Positions 1 to 10,851 of a DNA stretch of 64,000 nucleotides are shown piece after piece. This DNA comes from Alphaproteobacteria bacterium. GTDB taxonomy: Bacteria; Pseudomonadota; Alphaproteobacteria; JANQMY01. Both the position numbers and the translations under genes were made by a program. Position 1 is the stretch's first letter. Each line of letters begins with the position of its first letter. The stretch is from contig JANQPL010000017.1 in assembly GCA_028289425.1 (NCBI GenBank), forward strand, positions 248,001 to 312,000. Direction: 5' to 3'. Under the pieces are notes generated by a model. The model saw only the letters and a program-made list of their open reading frames with translations. It searched no databases and was not told the DNA's origin.

Positions 1-1
1 G

Positions 2-733
2 AACACGGGTCTGGAAGTTGCAGACGCGCGGGACAACGGTGCTGTTTACGCCATCGCGCAGGGCCTGCGTGCGGACGTTGGGGCATTTAACGCGATCTCA
101 GATAGCTTTGATCGTGCAAGCAGTGCCGTTGATGTTGCAGTGAGTGCCGGTACCGCGGTTTCCGACCTGTTGGTCGAGCTTCGGACGCTTGCGCTTTCAG
201 CAGCAGACGCATCGCTTGATACGGCAAGTCGGACGTCTTTGAACGAAGACTTCGTGTCGCTTCGTGACCAGATCACGAGCATCGTGACGAACGCCGACTT
301 TAACGGGGTCAACCTGCTTGATGGCACGACCGCCAACATTCAGGTCCTCACCGATGTGAACGCTTCTTCCCGTATTACGGTGAGTGGTGAGAACATTTCG
401 CTGAGTGGTTCGATTGTGACCCTTACGTCGACGGCTACGATTTCGACCCAAGCCGCTGCGTCGACGGCGATCGCTACGCTCGATACGAGCATCGCGAACG
501 TCAACAACGCTTTGGCTCGTTTGGGTACGGATAGCCGCCGTCTGGACTTGCAGAACACCTTCGTGAAGTCGTTGGTGGACACGCTTGAAGCCGGTATTGG
601 CAATCTGGTCGATGCGGACTTGGCACAAGAGAGTGCGAGATTGCAGTCCCTGCAGGTGCAGCAACAGCTGGGTATTCAGGCACTGTCAATCGCCAACCAG
701 GCGCCTCAGATCGTACTGTCCCTGTTCCGATAG
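2..733 (+). CDS. Flagellin, 5' end cut by window edge
   Basis: Filament subunit of the flagellum, exported and polymerised outside the cell. The frame is open from base 2 without a start, and alignment to the second flagellin (1573-2403) puts about 32 residues outside the window. The conserved C-terminal D0 helix ends in QIVLSLFR in both proteins, and the segment GIGNLVDADLAQESARLQ is nearly identical in both. The central region is short (no large D2/D3 domain), giving a full length near 275 residues, as in Caulobacter flagellins. A strong hairpin terminator follows directly. An internal ATG at 140 is not the real start, because the upstream frame is clearly flagellin (TGLEVADARDNGAVYAIAQ). 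Confidence 0.95.
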   Translation, partial: NTGLEVADARDNGAVYAIAQGLRADVGAFNAISDSFDRASSAVDVAVSAGTAVSDLLVELRTLALSAADASLDTASRTSLNEDFVSLRDQITSIVTNADFNGVNLLDGTTANIQVLTDVNASSRITVSGENISLSGSIVTLTSTATISTQAAASTAIATLDTSIANVNNALARLGTDSRRLDLQNTFVKSLVDTLEAGIGNLVDADLAQESARLQSLQVQQQLGIQALSIANQAPQIVLSLFR

Positions 734-746
734 GACCTTTAGGTGG

Positions 747-773
747 AAGGGTCGGCGCTGGCGCCGACCCTTT
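747..773 (+). terminator. Intrinsic terminator after first flagellin
   Basis: A perfect 10-bp stem (GGGTCGGCGC / GCGCCGACCC) with a TG loop, preceded by AA and followed by TTT, starts 14 bases after the flagellin stop codon. The T-run is short, so termination may be partial. Confidence 0.7.
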
Positions 774-900
774 CCCGCCACCGATTTCGCAGTGAATTGA
801 CTCACATTAGTTTGAATGTTTAACGGAAAGTTTATCGTCATATTAATAGAGGCTGGGGATACTCAATTGGGAGCGACCGTTTTGAATCGGCCGAAATGCG

Positions 901-1305
901 ATGATAAATGCGATCAATACATTTGTTCCGGTAATTGGATTCAGCCGCACGGAAGATAGTGCGCGGACGCCTGTGTCCAACAGAAAGACAAGCCTAGAGC
1001 CTGTCGACACTGTTTCCAGTCAAGCCGTCACTCAAACAGAACAAATAGCGGAACAGCGTTCGGCGTCCCTGACCGAAGAGCGGGAAGCCGAAGCTCAGAA
1101 GCTTCTGGAAGAATTGACTGCCGGTGTTGTTGGCTTTGGCACGCGGTTGAGCATCGATCTTGACGATGCAGCAGCAAGCTTTGTCTACCGTTCGATCGAT
1201 GAGTTGACGGGTGAGATTCGCAATCAATATCCGTTGGAAGATACGCTTGAGCTGCGTGCCTACTTCCGGTCTCTTGAAGGCCAGGTCTTCGATGAGGAAG
1301 CTTAA
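901..1305 (+). CDS. FlaG-like flagellar protein
   Basis: A 134-residue protein between two flagellin genes. The N-terminal 70 residues are polar and probably disordered. The C-terminal part (LSIDLDDAAASFVYRSID, then ELTGEIRNQYP) follows the FlaG family pattern: a beta-hairpin with a D-x-x-TGE-x-x-RQ-P-like ending. FlaG proteins affect filament length or flagellin behaviour in other bacteria, but their mechanism is not settled. The ATG is preceded by GGGAG about 30 bases upstream, so the ribosome site is weak. A near-match to a CtrA box (TTAA-N7-TTTA, 820-834) lies upstream. Family assignment rests on the C-terminal motif and the neighbours. Confidence 0.6.
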   Translation: MINAINTFVPVIGFSRTEDSARTPVSNRKTSLEPVDTVSSQAVTQTEQIAEQRSASLTEEREAEAQKLLEELTAGVVGFGTRLSIDLDDAAASFVYRSIDELTGEIRNQYPLEDTLELRAYFRSLEGQVFDEEA

Positions 1306-1491
1306 CGCTTCGTAAACGGATGATCCGTCCGGTAAGTCAGGCGGTTCCGATCGATCTGCAAATATGTGCGCCTGACCTGGGCGGAGTTGCCCACCTTCCG
1401 GTAAATCTTGCCGACCACGGCGGGACGCGGTCGCACATCGAAGGACCAATTAGCGAAAGAAATTCAATGACTTAGGTGGCCAGCCACCAAT

Positions 1492-1507
1492 TGGCATGGC
1501 CTTTGCC
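1492..1507 (+). promoter_or_regulatory. Sigma-54 promoter of flagellin gene
   Basis: TGGCATG-N4-TTGC, with exact spacing between the -24 GG and -12 GC elements, 66 bases before the flagellin ATG at 1573. Sigma-54 control of flagellin genes is established in Caulobacter. Two similar sites precede flgF and flgI in this window. Confidence 0.8.
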
Positions 1508-1572
1508 ACTCTTCGACCGAAAGCTTCACAACTCATTCCGAGGCTGGAGAAGTCGGCATAGGAGAGTAAGTC

Positions 1573-2403
1573 ATGGTATTGTCCGTCAACACAAACGTCT
1601 CAGCGGCGATTGCACTCCAGAACTTGGAAGCAACCAACCGCTCATTGGAAACCACTCAAAACCGGATCAGCACTGGCCTTCGCATCGCAAGCGCAAAGGA
1701 CAACGCGGCCGTTTACGCAATCGCACAGAACGAACGCGCCGATGTCGGTGCGTTGGATGCGATCAAACAGAGCGTTCAGCGGGCCATCAGTGTCACGGAC
1801 ATTGCGCTCGCGGCCGGCGAAACGGTGTCCGACCTTCTGGTGCAATTGAAAGAGACGGCAGTGGCGGCAAACGACCCATCATTAGACACGTTTTCCCGTC
1901 AAGCATTGAACGAAGACTTCCAGGCGCTGCTGCGGCAAATTCAGACCTCGGTCGATAACGCCACGTTCGACGGTGCCAATTTGATCAACAATTCGCTCAC
2001 CAATGGTCTGGCGGTCCTTGCGGATGCCGAGGCAACGAATACCATCACGGTCAACAGTGAGAACCTTTCTACCGGCGGCCCGCTTCTGACGTTGTCTGTC
2101 ACGTCGAGTGTCCTCACATTGACGCAGGCAGCGACGTCTCTGTCTCAATTGAACACCAGTTTGGCGAATGTGAACTCTGCCCTGGCGCGATTGGGCAGTT
2201 CGGGTAAAGCTCTTGAAACGCATCTCGTCTTTGTTGGAAAACTACAGGATACGCTGGTCGGCGGTATCGGCAATCTGGTGGATGCGGACCTTGCGGCCGA
2301 AAGTGCCAACCTACAAGCGCTGCAGGTCAAGCAGCAGCTGGGTGCACAAGCGCTGTCGATTGCGAACCAGTCGCCGCAAATCGTGCTGTCACTGTTCCGA
2401 TAA
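1573..2403 (+). CDS. Flagellin
   Basis: A complete 276-residue filament subunit. The N-terminal D0/D1 helix shows the usual pattern (SVNTNVSAAIALQNL, then RISTGLRIASAKDNAAVYAI), and the C-terminus ends in QIVLSLFR. The central region is serine/threonine-rich with almost no D2/D3 domain, which suits O-glycosylation of surface-exposed D1 residues. The start is supported by GGAGAG eight bases upstream and by a sigma-54 promoter at 1492-1507. A strong terminator follows. The adjacent glycosylation locus and FlmG-like transferase suggest this protein and the first flagellin are glycosylated. It differs from the first flagellin mainly in the middle and is a paralogue rather than a recent duplicate. 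Confidence 0.97.
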   Translation: MVLSVNTNVSAAIALQNLEATNRSLETTQNRISTGLRIASAKDNAAVYAIAQNERADVGALDAIKQSVQRAISVTDIALAAGETVSDLLVQLKETAVAANDPSLDTFSRQALNEDFQALLRQIQTSVDNATFDGANLINNSLTNGLAVLADAEATNTITVNSENLSTGGPLLTLSVTSSVLTLTQAATSLSQLNTSLANVNSALARLGSSGKALETHLVFVGKLQDTLVGGIGNLVDADLAAESANLQALQVKQQLGAQALSIANQSPQIVLSLFR

Positions 2404-2424
2404 GAAGATTAGGCGTCACTCACA

Positions 2425-2450
2425 GGGGCCGCTTTGCGGCCCCTTTTTTT
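2425..2450 (+). terminator. Intrinsic terminator after second flagellin
   Basis: An 8-bp G+C-rich stem (GGGGCCGC / GCGGCCCC) with a TTT loop and seven T residues, 21 bases after the flagellin stop. The convergent aminotransferase gene ends five bases beyond it. Confidence 0.92.
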
Positions 2451-2454
2451 GTCG

Positions 2455-4853
<2,399 letters not shown>

Positions 4854-4944
4854 TTAATAAAAGAGAAATTCGCAGGCGGATCATCTCTCCGACTGTGTCC
4901 TTTTTGGCCAATGTGTTAACGAAAAATAAAATTTCTGATCCCGG

Positions 4945-6909
4945 TTAGCCCGACAAGGTAAAGGACAGCTCGGGACCGAAAATGGTGTGCTGTCCCGGCC
5001 GGCGCGTTTCGTCGAATTCAAGCGCGGTCAGTGACAAACGGCAGAATGCTGTGTCGCCTACGGGCTTATGTGTGACCAGGCCCGCCACTGTGGCCTTGCT
5101 GTGGTCGGCGGAAATACGCACACGCTGATCCTGATCACCGATATCGATCCATTCTTCCGTCATGCCGACGGCGCAATTGGCCGACACTTGAAGCGAAATG
5201 GGGGCGCCATGGTCGACCGTCCGGCCCTTGAGCGCGAATTCTTCATATTCGATTCCGCCATTGTGGGTGCGGTATGTCAGTTCGTCTTCATTGAACGCTT
5301 CCGGGTTGAGGGTAATCCCGCCGATCCGCAGGCAAGCCGGCCGGTCAATCTGCCAACCAAAGGATGTGTCAAAGCGAATACTGCGCATCGAATTGGACAC
5401 GGTGATAACTTTCCGTATGGGGCCCAACCGGGTCTCGATATAGGCGGAAAGCTGCACATCGCCTGTGTTTGGGTCGATCTCAACTTCCGGCTCGACTTTC
5501 TCCAAATCGGTGACTTTGGGTTCGCCGGGCACTTCGAACACACTCAACCCGCTATACCAGTCCGCGCCCAGCCGAATGTCATCGAAATAGCCATGAGGAA
5601 GGGTCCGGCACACCGGTGGTCGGTTGTGCGTTTCGTCGCCACCGAACCAAAGGTTTTCGATAGCAAGGCCCCGCCGCTTGTTGAATTCCACCCGAACGCC
5701 TTGAGTGGTGATGCGCACGCTCCGTTCGTCCTCTGAAATGACCGGCACGAAATCAGACGGCGTGTCCGGGGCCTGGTCCAATGACGGAGTGCTGGATACG
5801 GCACCTGTGTGCCGCGTCAAACGATTTTGAAAGTCGCTCCAACGTTTTGGCGTGATGTGGGTTCTAAAATCGCTGCTCCACAGATAGCACAGCTCTCGCC
5901 AGTCGGTTTCCGTCGCGGCGCGATCTGCTTTTAGCTGCTTGTAGATGCGCCAGCACGCGGCGTTGATCCTTGAATCGTCGCGTCCCGTCACAGCCCAGCG
6001 GGTGATGTTGTATTTTTGCTGCTTCTTCACCGGTACCGGGTATTCGGGCGTTTCAAGCTGCAGGGGCTCGTCGGCCGTGTCATCGAAATCGCGGGCCAAG
6101 ACTTCACGCGGCAATTCAAAGACGATGTGGCTATTCTTCTTCAGTTCTCCGATGGCCTGGCGCAGTCTTGACCATTCGCTTTCCTCGCTAAGGACGGCCT
6201 CCGTTGCAAGACGCCCCGGACGAAAATCGAAAATCTCCACATCGTTGCCGTAAAGCGCCAAGCAGCGGTCGTGCTCGCCGATCTGTGAACTGACATATGC
6301 CAAATAGTCCGATAGCGGCAAGTCGTTATGGGCAAGCCGTTGCAGTTTTTGAAAGGCGATCGTATTGGTCCAAAGAAGTTTGATGGTCGACCCATCAACG
6401 CCCATGGCACGTTGTGGGGCGAACCGATGGGTCTTCGGCCATTCCGCGTGGAACGATGCCACATTGTCGTAGTCCATGATGATGGCGTCGTAACCACTTT
6501 CCAAATAGATCGGCACAATGCCGCAAGAATAAGCCTGCTCGTTGACCAGCGCCGTAGCGGGCCTCATGCCCAGAAGCCGATCATAGACTTCGTGACCAAA
6601 CCGCAAGTTGGCGCGCGAAATGTCCGCGGGCACAAGGGGGCCGATAAGTTGGCTGTACCCGGATCCAATAAGTTCGACCTTTTCGGTATCGATTAATCGG
6701 CGCAGTTCATCGATCCACCTCGGATCAATCCGATGAATTTCTTCAAGCGTGTATCCGGATGCTTCAAGGCCGATCGGCAAGTCCAGATCCGCTGCCAGCT
6801 TGAGCAGCGGCCAATAGCATTTTTCGACCAGTTGTGGCCGCCTGTCTTCCTCCACCGAAGAAAAGCTGATGTTCAGATGGAATACGCAATAGCAGTACAA
6901 AGTGCTCAT
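4945..6909 (-). CDS. GH57-like protein in flagellin glycan locus
   Basis: A 654-residue protein with the outline of a GH57/GH38-superfamily (beta/alpha)7 barrel: FHLNISFS near the N-terminus, LEASGYTLEEI near residue 48, VELIGSGYSQLIGPLVP near 80, and ALVNEQAYS near 120, where the family's catalytic glutamate sits. A candidate acidic residue follows in MDYDNVA. The C-terminal 250 residues look beta-rich, as in the C-terminal domains of GH57 amylases. GH57 enzymes act on alpha-glucans, and a role in nonulosonic acid or flagellin glycan synthesis is not established. The gene sits four bases after the ATP-grasp gene, so it is probably in the same operon. The substrate is unknown. Confidence 0.6.
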   Translation of the reverse strand: MSTLYCYCVFHLNISFSSVEEDRRPQLVEKCYWPLLKLAADLDLPIGLEASGYTLEEIHRIDPRWIDELRRLIDTEKVELIGSGYSQLIGPLVPADISRANLRFGHEVYDRLLGMRPATALVNEQAYSCGIVPIYLESGYDAIIMDYDNVASFHAEWPKTHRFAPQRAMGVDGSTIKLLWTNTIAFQKLQRLAHNDLPLSDYLAYVSSQIGEHDRCLALYGNDVEIFDFRPGRLATEAVLSEESEWSRLRQAIGELKKNSHIVFELPREVLARDFDDTADEPLQLETPEYPVPVKKQQKYNITRWAVTGRDDSRINAACWRIYKQLKADRAATETDWRELCYLWSSDFRTHITPKRWSDFQNRLTRHTGAVSSTPSLDQAPDTPSDFVPVISEDERSVRITTQGVRVEFNKRRGLAIENLWFGGDETHNRPPVCRTLPHGYFDDIRLGADWYSGLSVFEVPGEPKVTDLEKVEPEVEIDPNTGDVQLSAYIETRLGPIRKVITVSNSMRSIRFDTSFGWQIDRPACLRIGGITLNPEAFNEDELTYRTHNGGIEYEEFALKGRTVDHGAPISLQVSANCAVGMTEEWIDIGDQDQRVRISADHSKATVAGLVTHKPVGDTAFCRLSLTALEFDETRRPGQHTIFGPELSFTLSG

Positions 6910-6913
6910 AGGA

Positions 6914-8194
6914 CTACACAGGTGCTGTCAATGTGTTGGATGAAATGTCCGGTTGCGGAGCGCGGTAGGACCGAGCATCCATGTCAAAATCGATTGTATC
7001 AATTGCACGCTGGGCGTTATGGGCGGCCTGCGCGCCGTCATCGCCGGTGGCAATCACCATGGCCACCCGGGATGTGGTGTTTTCGGTCGCCCTCACCGTG
7101 TCCCCCACACAAGCCGACACCATGAGTTCAAGAACCCCGGGCATTTGCCGCGCGGCATCCACATTCCGTATGCCGATGATGCGGCCAGAGTCTACGAATT
7201 TGTAGCGCTGCGCGATCGGTTTCAGAAACTTTGGTTTCAGGTCGTCCGGGTTAATTGGTTCGCCCAATGCCAGATTGATCACGTTACCGACGAAATCGAC
7301 TCCGGTATTGAGCGGAATTTCGAGTGTGCAGAAATAGCCGCCACTCAAACGCGCGGCCAGTTCGATAACGTAAGGCTGACCCTTGTGTAGAACAATGTCA
7401 CCCTTCACATTGCCATTACGAATGCTCAGGCTGGCGGCGGCTTGTGCGACTACTTCGCAGATCGCATCTTGTTCGTCCGCTGCAAGATGGCTTGGCAGGC
7501 TGCCGCCATTTTCAATGAAGTAGGGGGCGAACCGCTCCAGATACTCATAATTCCGATCTGAAAACCCGGGCGTGTACGCAACGCCGTCGAGGACAATCGA
7601 CTCCGTTGAGATCTGCGGCCCATCCAGATATTCTTCGACCATCACACGGTCGGTGGGCGACTCTGTCTGCGCTTTTCGAAAAGCAGATTCAAGATCGGTT
7701 CGGGCGTTGATGCGTTGAACGCCGCGGCTGCCGCGGCTGTCTGCCGGCTTGATGACGAGGGTTTCCTTGTGTTGGCAGACGATCTTTTTCAAGTCGTGCA
7801 CATCCGCCACCGGTTGAAACCACGGGGCAGGCACGCCGTCCTTCGAGAACTGGTTCTTCATGGCCAGCTTGTCTGCGGCCAACATTGCCGAATGTTCCGA
7901 AATACCGGGCAGATCAAGTGCCTTCGCGACGGCGGCCACAGTGCGGGGCACGTCGGCCCCAAGGCACATCACACCGTCAATCTTGCGCACATTGGCGTTG
8001 TAATGCAGGGCGGCATCAACGGTCTGTTCCACATCGTAGGTAGACGCGATTAGGGCATCGTCCGCCACTTTGAAACCCGGCGCGTCCGGGTTCATGTCGG
8101 AAACGACCACATGAAGGCCGCGCGCCTTGGCGAGTTCAATGCCGTGGACGGCTTCGATCCCGCCACAAACGATCAGCAAGGTCTTGCTGGGCAT
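6914..8194 (-). CDS. ATP-grasp carboxylate-amine ligase
   Basis: A 426-residue ATP-grasp enzyme. Such enzymes activate a carboxylate as acyl phosphate and couple it to an amine or thiol. The N-terminal Rossmann-like pre-ATP-grasp domain begins LLIVCGGIEAVHGIELAKA. Nucleotide-binding segments are VIKPADSRGSRGVQRI near residue 147 and VMVEEYLDGPQIS near 184. The metal-binding segment is PYVIELAARLSGG near 275. The ATG overlaps the SDR stop codon (TGATG), so the two are translated together. In this locus it could attach an acyl or amino-acid group to the 4-amino sugar, a step normally done by an acetyltransferase such as PseH, which is not seen here. That role is inferred from context only. Confidence 0.75.
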   Translation of the reverse strand: MPSKTLLIVCGGIEAVHGIELAKARGLHVVVSDMNPDAPGFKVADDALIASTYDVEQTVDAALHYNANVRKIDGVMCLGADVPRTVAAVAKALDLPGISEHSAMLAADKLAMKNQFSKDGVPAPWFQPVADVHDLKKIVCQHKETLVIKPADSRGSRGVQRINARTDLESAFRKAQTESPTDRVMVEEYLDGPQISTESIVLDGVAYTPGFSDRNYEYLERFAPYFIENGGSLPSHLAADEQDAICEVVAQAAASLSIRNGNVKGDIVLHKGQPYVIELAARLSGGYFCTLEIPLNTGVDFVGNVINLALGEPINPDDLKPKFLKPIAQRYKFVDSGRIIGIRNVDAARQMPGVLELMVSACVGDTVRATENTTSRVAMVIATGDDGAQAAHNAQRAIDTIDFDMDARSYRAPQPDISSNTLTAPV

Positions 8195-8949
8195 CAGAAA
8201 TAGAGCCCCCCATTCACGTTGATCGTTTGCGCGGTGATGTAGCTGGATTGATCGCTTGCAAGGAAGATCGCGGCGTCGGCCACCTCATTTGGGCTACCCA
8301 TGCGCTTAAGGACAATGTTTTCAGCGGCCTGGGCAACAACGCCGGATTGCATCCCCGCCGCCGCCATTTCAGAGTCGATAAGCCCCGCAGCGATTGTATT
8401 GCAGCGAATGCCGTCGCTCGCGCCGAACCGGGCGATCACCTGTGACAGAGATATGAGGCCTGCCTTGCTGGCGGCATAATGCGCTGTGCGGGGGCCGCCA
8501 TATTGTCCGCTGACGGATCCAATGTTGATGATCGATGCGTTGTCCGAGCGTTTCAAATAGGGCAGCGCTTCTTGGGAACAGATGAAGGGTCCCTTGAGGT
8601 TGACGTCGAGTATGGAGTCCCAATCGTCATCGCTGATCTCGTCGAAATCCGTTGGCTTGTTGATACCGGCATTGTTGACCAACACGTCCAATCCATCGAG
8701 CGTCTTGTTGGCGGTTACGATGGCTTCACGAATTGACTCGCGGTTGGGAATGCTCATTTCGACTGCGGCTGAAGTTCGGCCGAGCGCCGTGATATCTTCC
8801 GCCGCAATCGATGCCATGTCGGATTTGGTATTGTACGTCACGACCACATCGGCGCCCGCTTCGGCCATGCGCAACGCAATCGCCCTGCCTATGCCGCGGC
8901 TACCGCCGGTGACGAGAACTTTTCGGTTTGCGAGAACCGCCATTGTCAT
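8194..8949 (-). CDS. SDR oxidoreductase, FabG/PtmA-like
   Basis: A classical short-chain dehydrogenase of 251 residues. The NAD(P)-binding motif TGGSRGIG is near residue 14, NNAG near 91, and the catalytic serine, tyrosine and lysine lie in IGSVSGQYGG and HYAASKAG. PtmA-type SDRs occur in Campylobacter flagellin-modification loci, but the fold is too general to give a substrate. The gene lies eight bases after the transketolase C-terminal gene and overlaps the ATP-grasp gene. AGGAAG precedes two possible ATGs (8949 and 8943). It probably oxidises or reduces an intermediate of the same pathway. Confidence 0.85.
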   Translation of the reverse strand: MTMAVLANRKVLVTGGSRGIGRAIALRMAEAGADVVVTYNTKSDMASIAAEDITALGRTSAAVEMSIPNRESIREAIVTANKTLDGLDVLVNNAGINKPTDFDEISDDDWDSILDVNLKGPFICSQEALPYLKRSDNASIINIGSVSGQYGGPRTAHYAASKAGLISLSQVIARFGASDGIRCNTIAAGLIDSEMAAAGMQSGVVAQAAENIVLKRMGSPNEVADAAIFLASDQSSYITAQTINVNGGLYF

Positions 8950-8957
8950 TGTTCTTC

Positions 8958-9953
8958 CTATTGTTGGTTTCTGCGGGCTATAGCGCGTTTCGCAGCCGCT
9001 GCAATGTAAGGGCCGGTCAATCCATAATAATCGGCAAGCTCATCCGGTTCTCCGGATTCACCGAAGCGGTCCTGCACGCCGATAAATTCGATTGGGCAGG
9101 GGGCGGATTGAGCCAGCGCCTCCGCGACGGCGGACCCCAATCCGCCATAAATGTTGTGGTCTTCGCATGTCACAAAACAGCCGGTTTCCAGGGCCGCTGT
9201 TTGAAGTGCTGCGCGATCGATCGGCTTAACTGTCGCCATGTTGAGGACGCGGGCGGAGATGCCATCCTGTTCCAGAGTGTTTGCGGCGTCGCACGCGCGC
9301 GCCACTTCCACGCCGCAGGCGACAATGGTGACGTCTCGCCCATCGCGCAGCATGGTGGCTTTGCCAATCTCGAATTGGTGTGTATCGGGCAAGATACGCT
9401 CTGCAGGACTGCGGCCGGTGCGCATGTAAACGGGGCCCGAATGCTTGATCACAGCCTCCGTTGCCAATTGCATTTCAAACGGATCGGCCGGCGATATGAC
9501 GGTCATGCCGGGTATTGCCCGAAACGCCGCAATATCTTCAAGGCATTGTGCAGAACCGCCATCCGGTCCCACATCGAGGCCCGGGTGGCTCGCGACAATC
9601 TTGACGTTGCGGTTCGAGTACGCGATTGACAACCGAGCCTGTTCGACGGCCCGCAAACAGAAGACGGCAAAGGTGGTCACAAAGGGAGTCAGTCCGGTTG
9701 CGGCCATTCCGCCGGCAACAGACATCATGTTCTGCTCTGCAATGCCGAATTGAAAGAAACGATCGGGATGGCTCTTGCGAAAGTGGTGAACGCCCGTGCC
9801 GCCGGCGATGTCGGCATCCAGCACCACGACGTCTTTGTACTGATCGGCAAGGCCGGACAGCGCCTTGCCGAAGGCTTCCCGCAGAGAGTCCCCGGAACTG
9901 CCGATCAGCTGCGGTGCCGTTTCAACTTTGAGTGCATTAGTTGACGATGCCAT
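8958..9953 (-). CDS. Transketolase, C-terminal subunit
   Basis: The pyrimidine-binding and C-terminal domains of a split transketolase. DIAGGTGVHHF, then FQFGIAEQNMMSVAGGMA contains the conserved catalytic glutamate (IAEQN) that activates the thiamine diphosphate aminopyrimidine. The start chosen is the ATG at 9953 (MASSTNALKV), which overlaps the end of the N-terminal subunit gene by 17 bases and has CAGGATTGG upstream. A frame extension to 10019 exists but would bury most of its N-terminus in the other gene. Together with the next gene it should form an enzyme that moves a two-carbon unit between a ketose and an aldehyde. Its place in this locus suggests a dedicated donor or acceptor. Confidence 0.9.
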   Translation of the reverse strand: MASSTNALKVETAPQLIGSSGDSLREAFGKALSGLADQYKDVVVLDADIAGGTGVHHFRKSHPDRFFQFGIAEQNMMSVAGGMAATGLTPFVTTFAVFCLRAVEQARLSIAYSNRNVKIVASHPGLDVGPDGGSAQCLEDIAAFRAIPGMTVISPADPFEMQLATEAVIKHSGPVYMRTGRSPAERILPDTHQFEIGKATMLRDGRDVTIVACGVEVARACDAANTLEQDGISARVLNMATVKPIDRAALQTAALETGCFVTCEDHNIYGGLGSAVAEALAQSAPCPIEFIGVQDRFGESGEPDELADYYGLTGPYIAAAAKRAIARRNQQ

Positions 9954-10851
9954 CGATCCAATCCTGAGCTGTTGCGTTATCAAGAGAGAGGTCCTGCAGG
10001 GCGCGGGAGATATCGTCATTCGACAGTTTCACACTGCCGTGCCAAGGGGCACTGTCTTCCATGTAGGAAACGCCTTTCCCCTTAATAGTATGGGCAATGA
10101 TGACTGTCGGCAGACCATCCGTGTTGCGGGCCGCATCCAACGCGTTCTTGATGGCGTCGAAATCGTGGCCGTCAATTTCGATGGCGTTCCAGCCGAATGC
10201 GCGCCACCGCACCGCCAAGGGTTCCAGCGCCATGATATTGGCGTTTCGGTCGTCGCTTTGAAGCTTGTTGTAGTCGACAATGGCGCACAAGTTCGAAAGT
10301 CCGTGATGGCTTGCCGACATGGCTGCCTCCCAAACTTGACCCTCTTGCAGTTCGCCATCCCCCAAAAGTGCATAGACGCGCGACCCTAGGCCCTGATGAC
10401 GGGCGCCCAGCGCCATGCCAATGGCTGCCGAAAACCCCTGGCCCAGTGAACCCGTGCTGGTTTCGGCGAACGGCATGTCGACCACATGGGGGTGTCCTTG
10501 CAACGGACTTCCCAGTTTCCTCAGTGTGGGGATGCTTTGGAGAGATATAAGGCCCAGTGCGGCCCATGTTGCGTAAAGGGCCGGGCAGGCATGTCCCTTC
10601 GACAAGACAAATCGGTCGCGCGCATCATTGTCGGTGTCCGACTTGGTCAGCGATATTTCCCAGCCATACAGTGTCGCTAAGATGTCCACTGCGGATAGTG
10701 ACCCGCCGGGATGTCCGGAACCCGCGTGATAGATGGACGTAACCGTCAGCTGGCGAATGCGGCCGGCAAGTTCGTCTAATTTTGCATCGCCGCGACCAGG
10801 TCGCTCTGTAGGCTCACGGTGAAGCGTTTCAGCGACGTTTCGGTGATCCAT
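9937..10851 (-). CDS. Transketolase, N-terminal subunit
   Basis: The thiamine diphosphate-binding half of a split transketolase, 304 residues. Signature segments are YHAGSGHPGGSLSAVDIL near residue 40, the invariant H in KGHACPALY near 88, and the GDG motif LLGDGELQEGQVWEA near 150 followed by VDYNKLQSDD. Split transketolases occur in secondary metabolism and sugar loci. The ATG at 10851 overlaps the end of the dehydrogenase gene by 76 bases, and I see no good later start before the conserved region. The overlap therefore appears real and couples the two genes. Confidence 0.9.
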   Translation of the reverse strand: MDHRNVAETLHREPTERPGRGDAKLDELAGRIRQLTVTSIYHAGSGHPGGSLSAVDILATLYGWEISLTKSDTDNDARDRFVLSKGHACPALYATWAALGLISLQSIPTLRKLGSPLQGHPHVVDMPFAETSTGSLGQGFSAAIGMALGARHQGLGSRVYALLGDGELQEGQVWEAAMSASHHGLSNLCAIVDYNKLQSDDRNANIMALEPLAVRWRAFGWNAIEIDGHDFDAIKNALDAARNTDGLPTVIIAHTIKGKGVSYMEDSAPWHGSVKLSNDDISRALQDLSLDNATAQDWIDGIVN

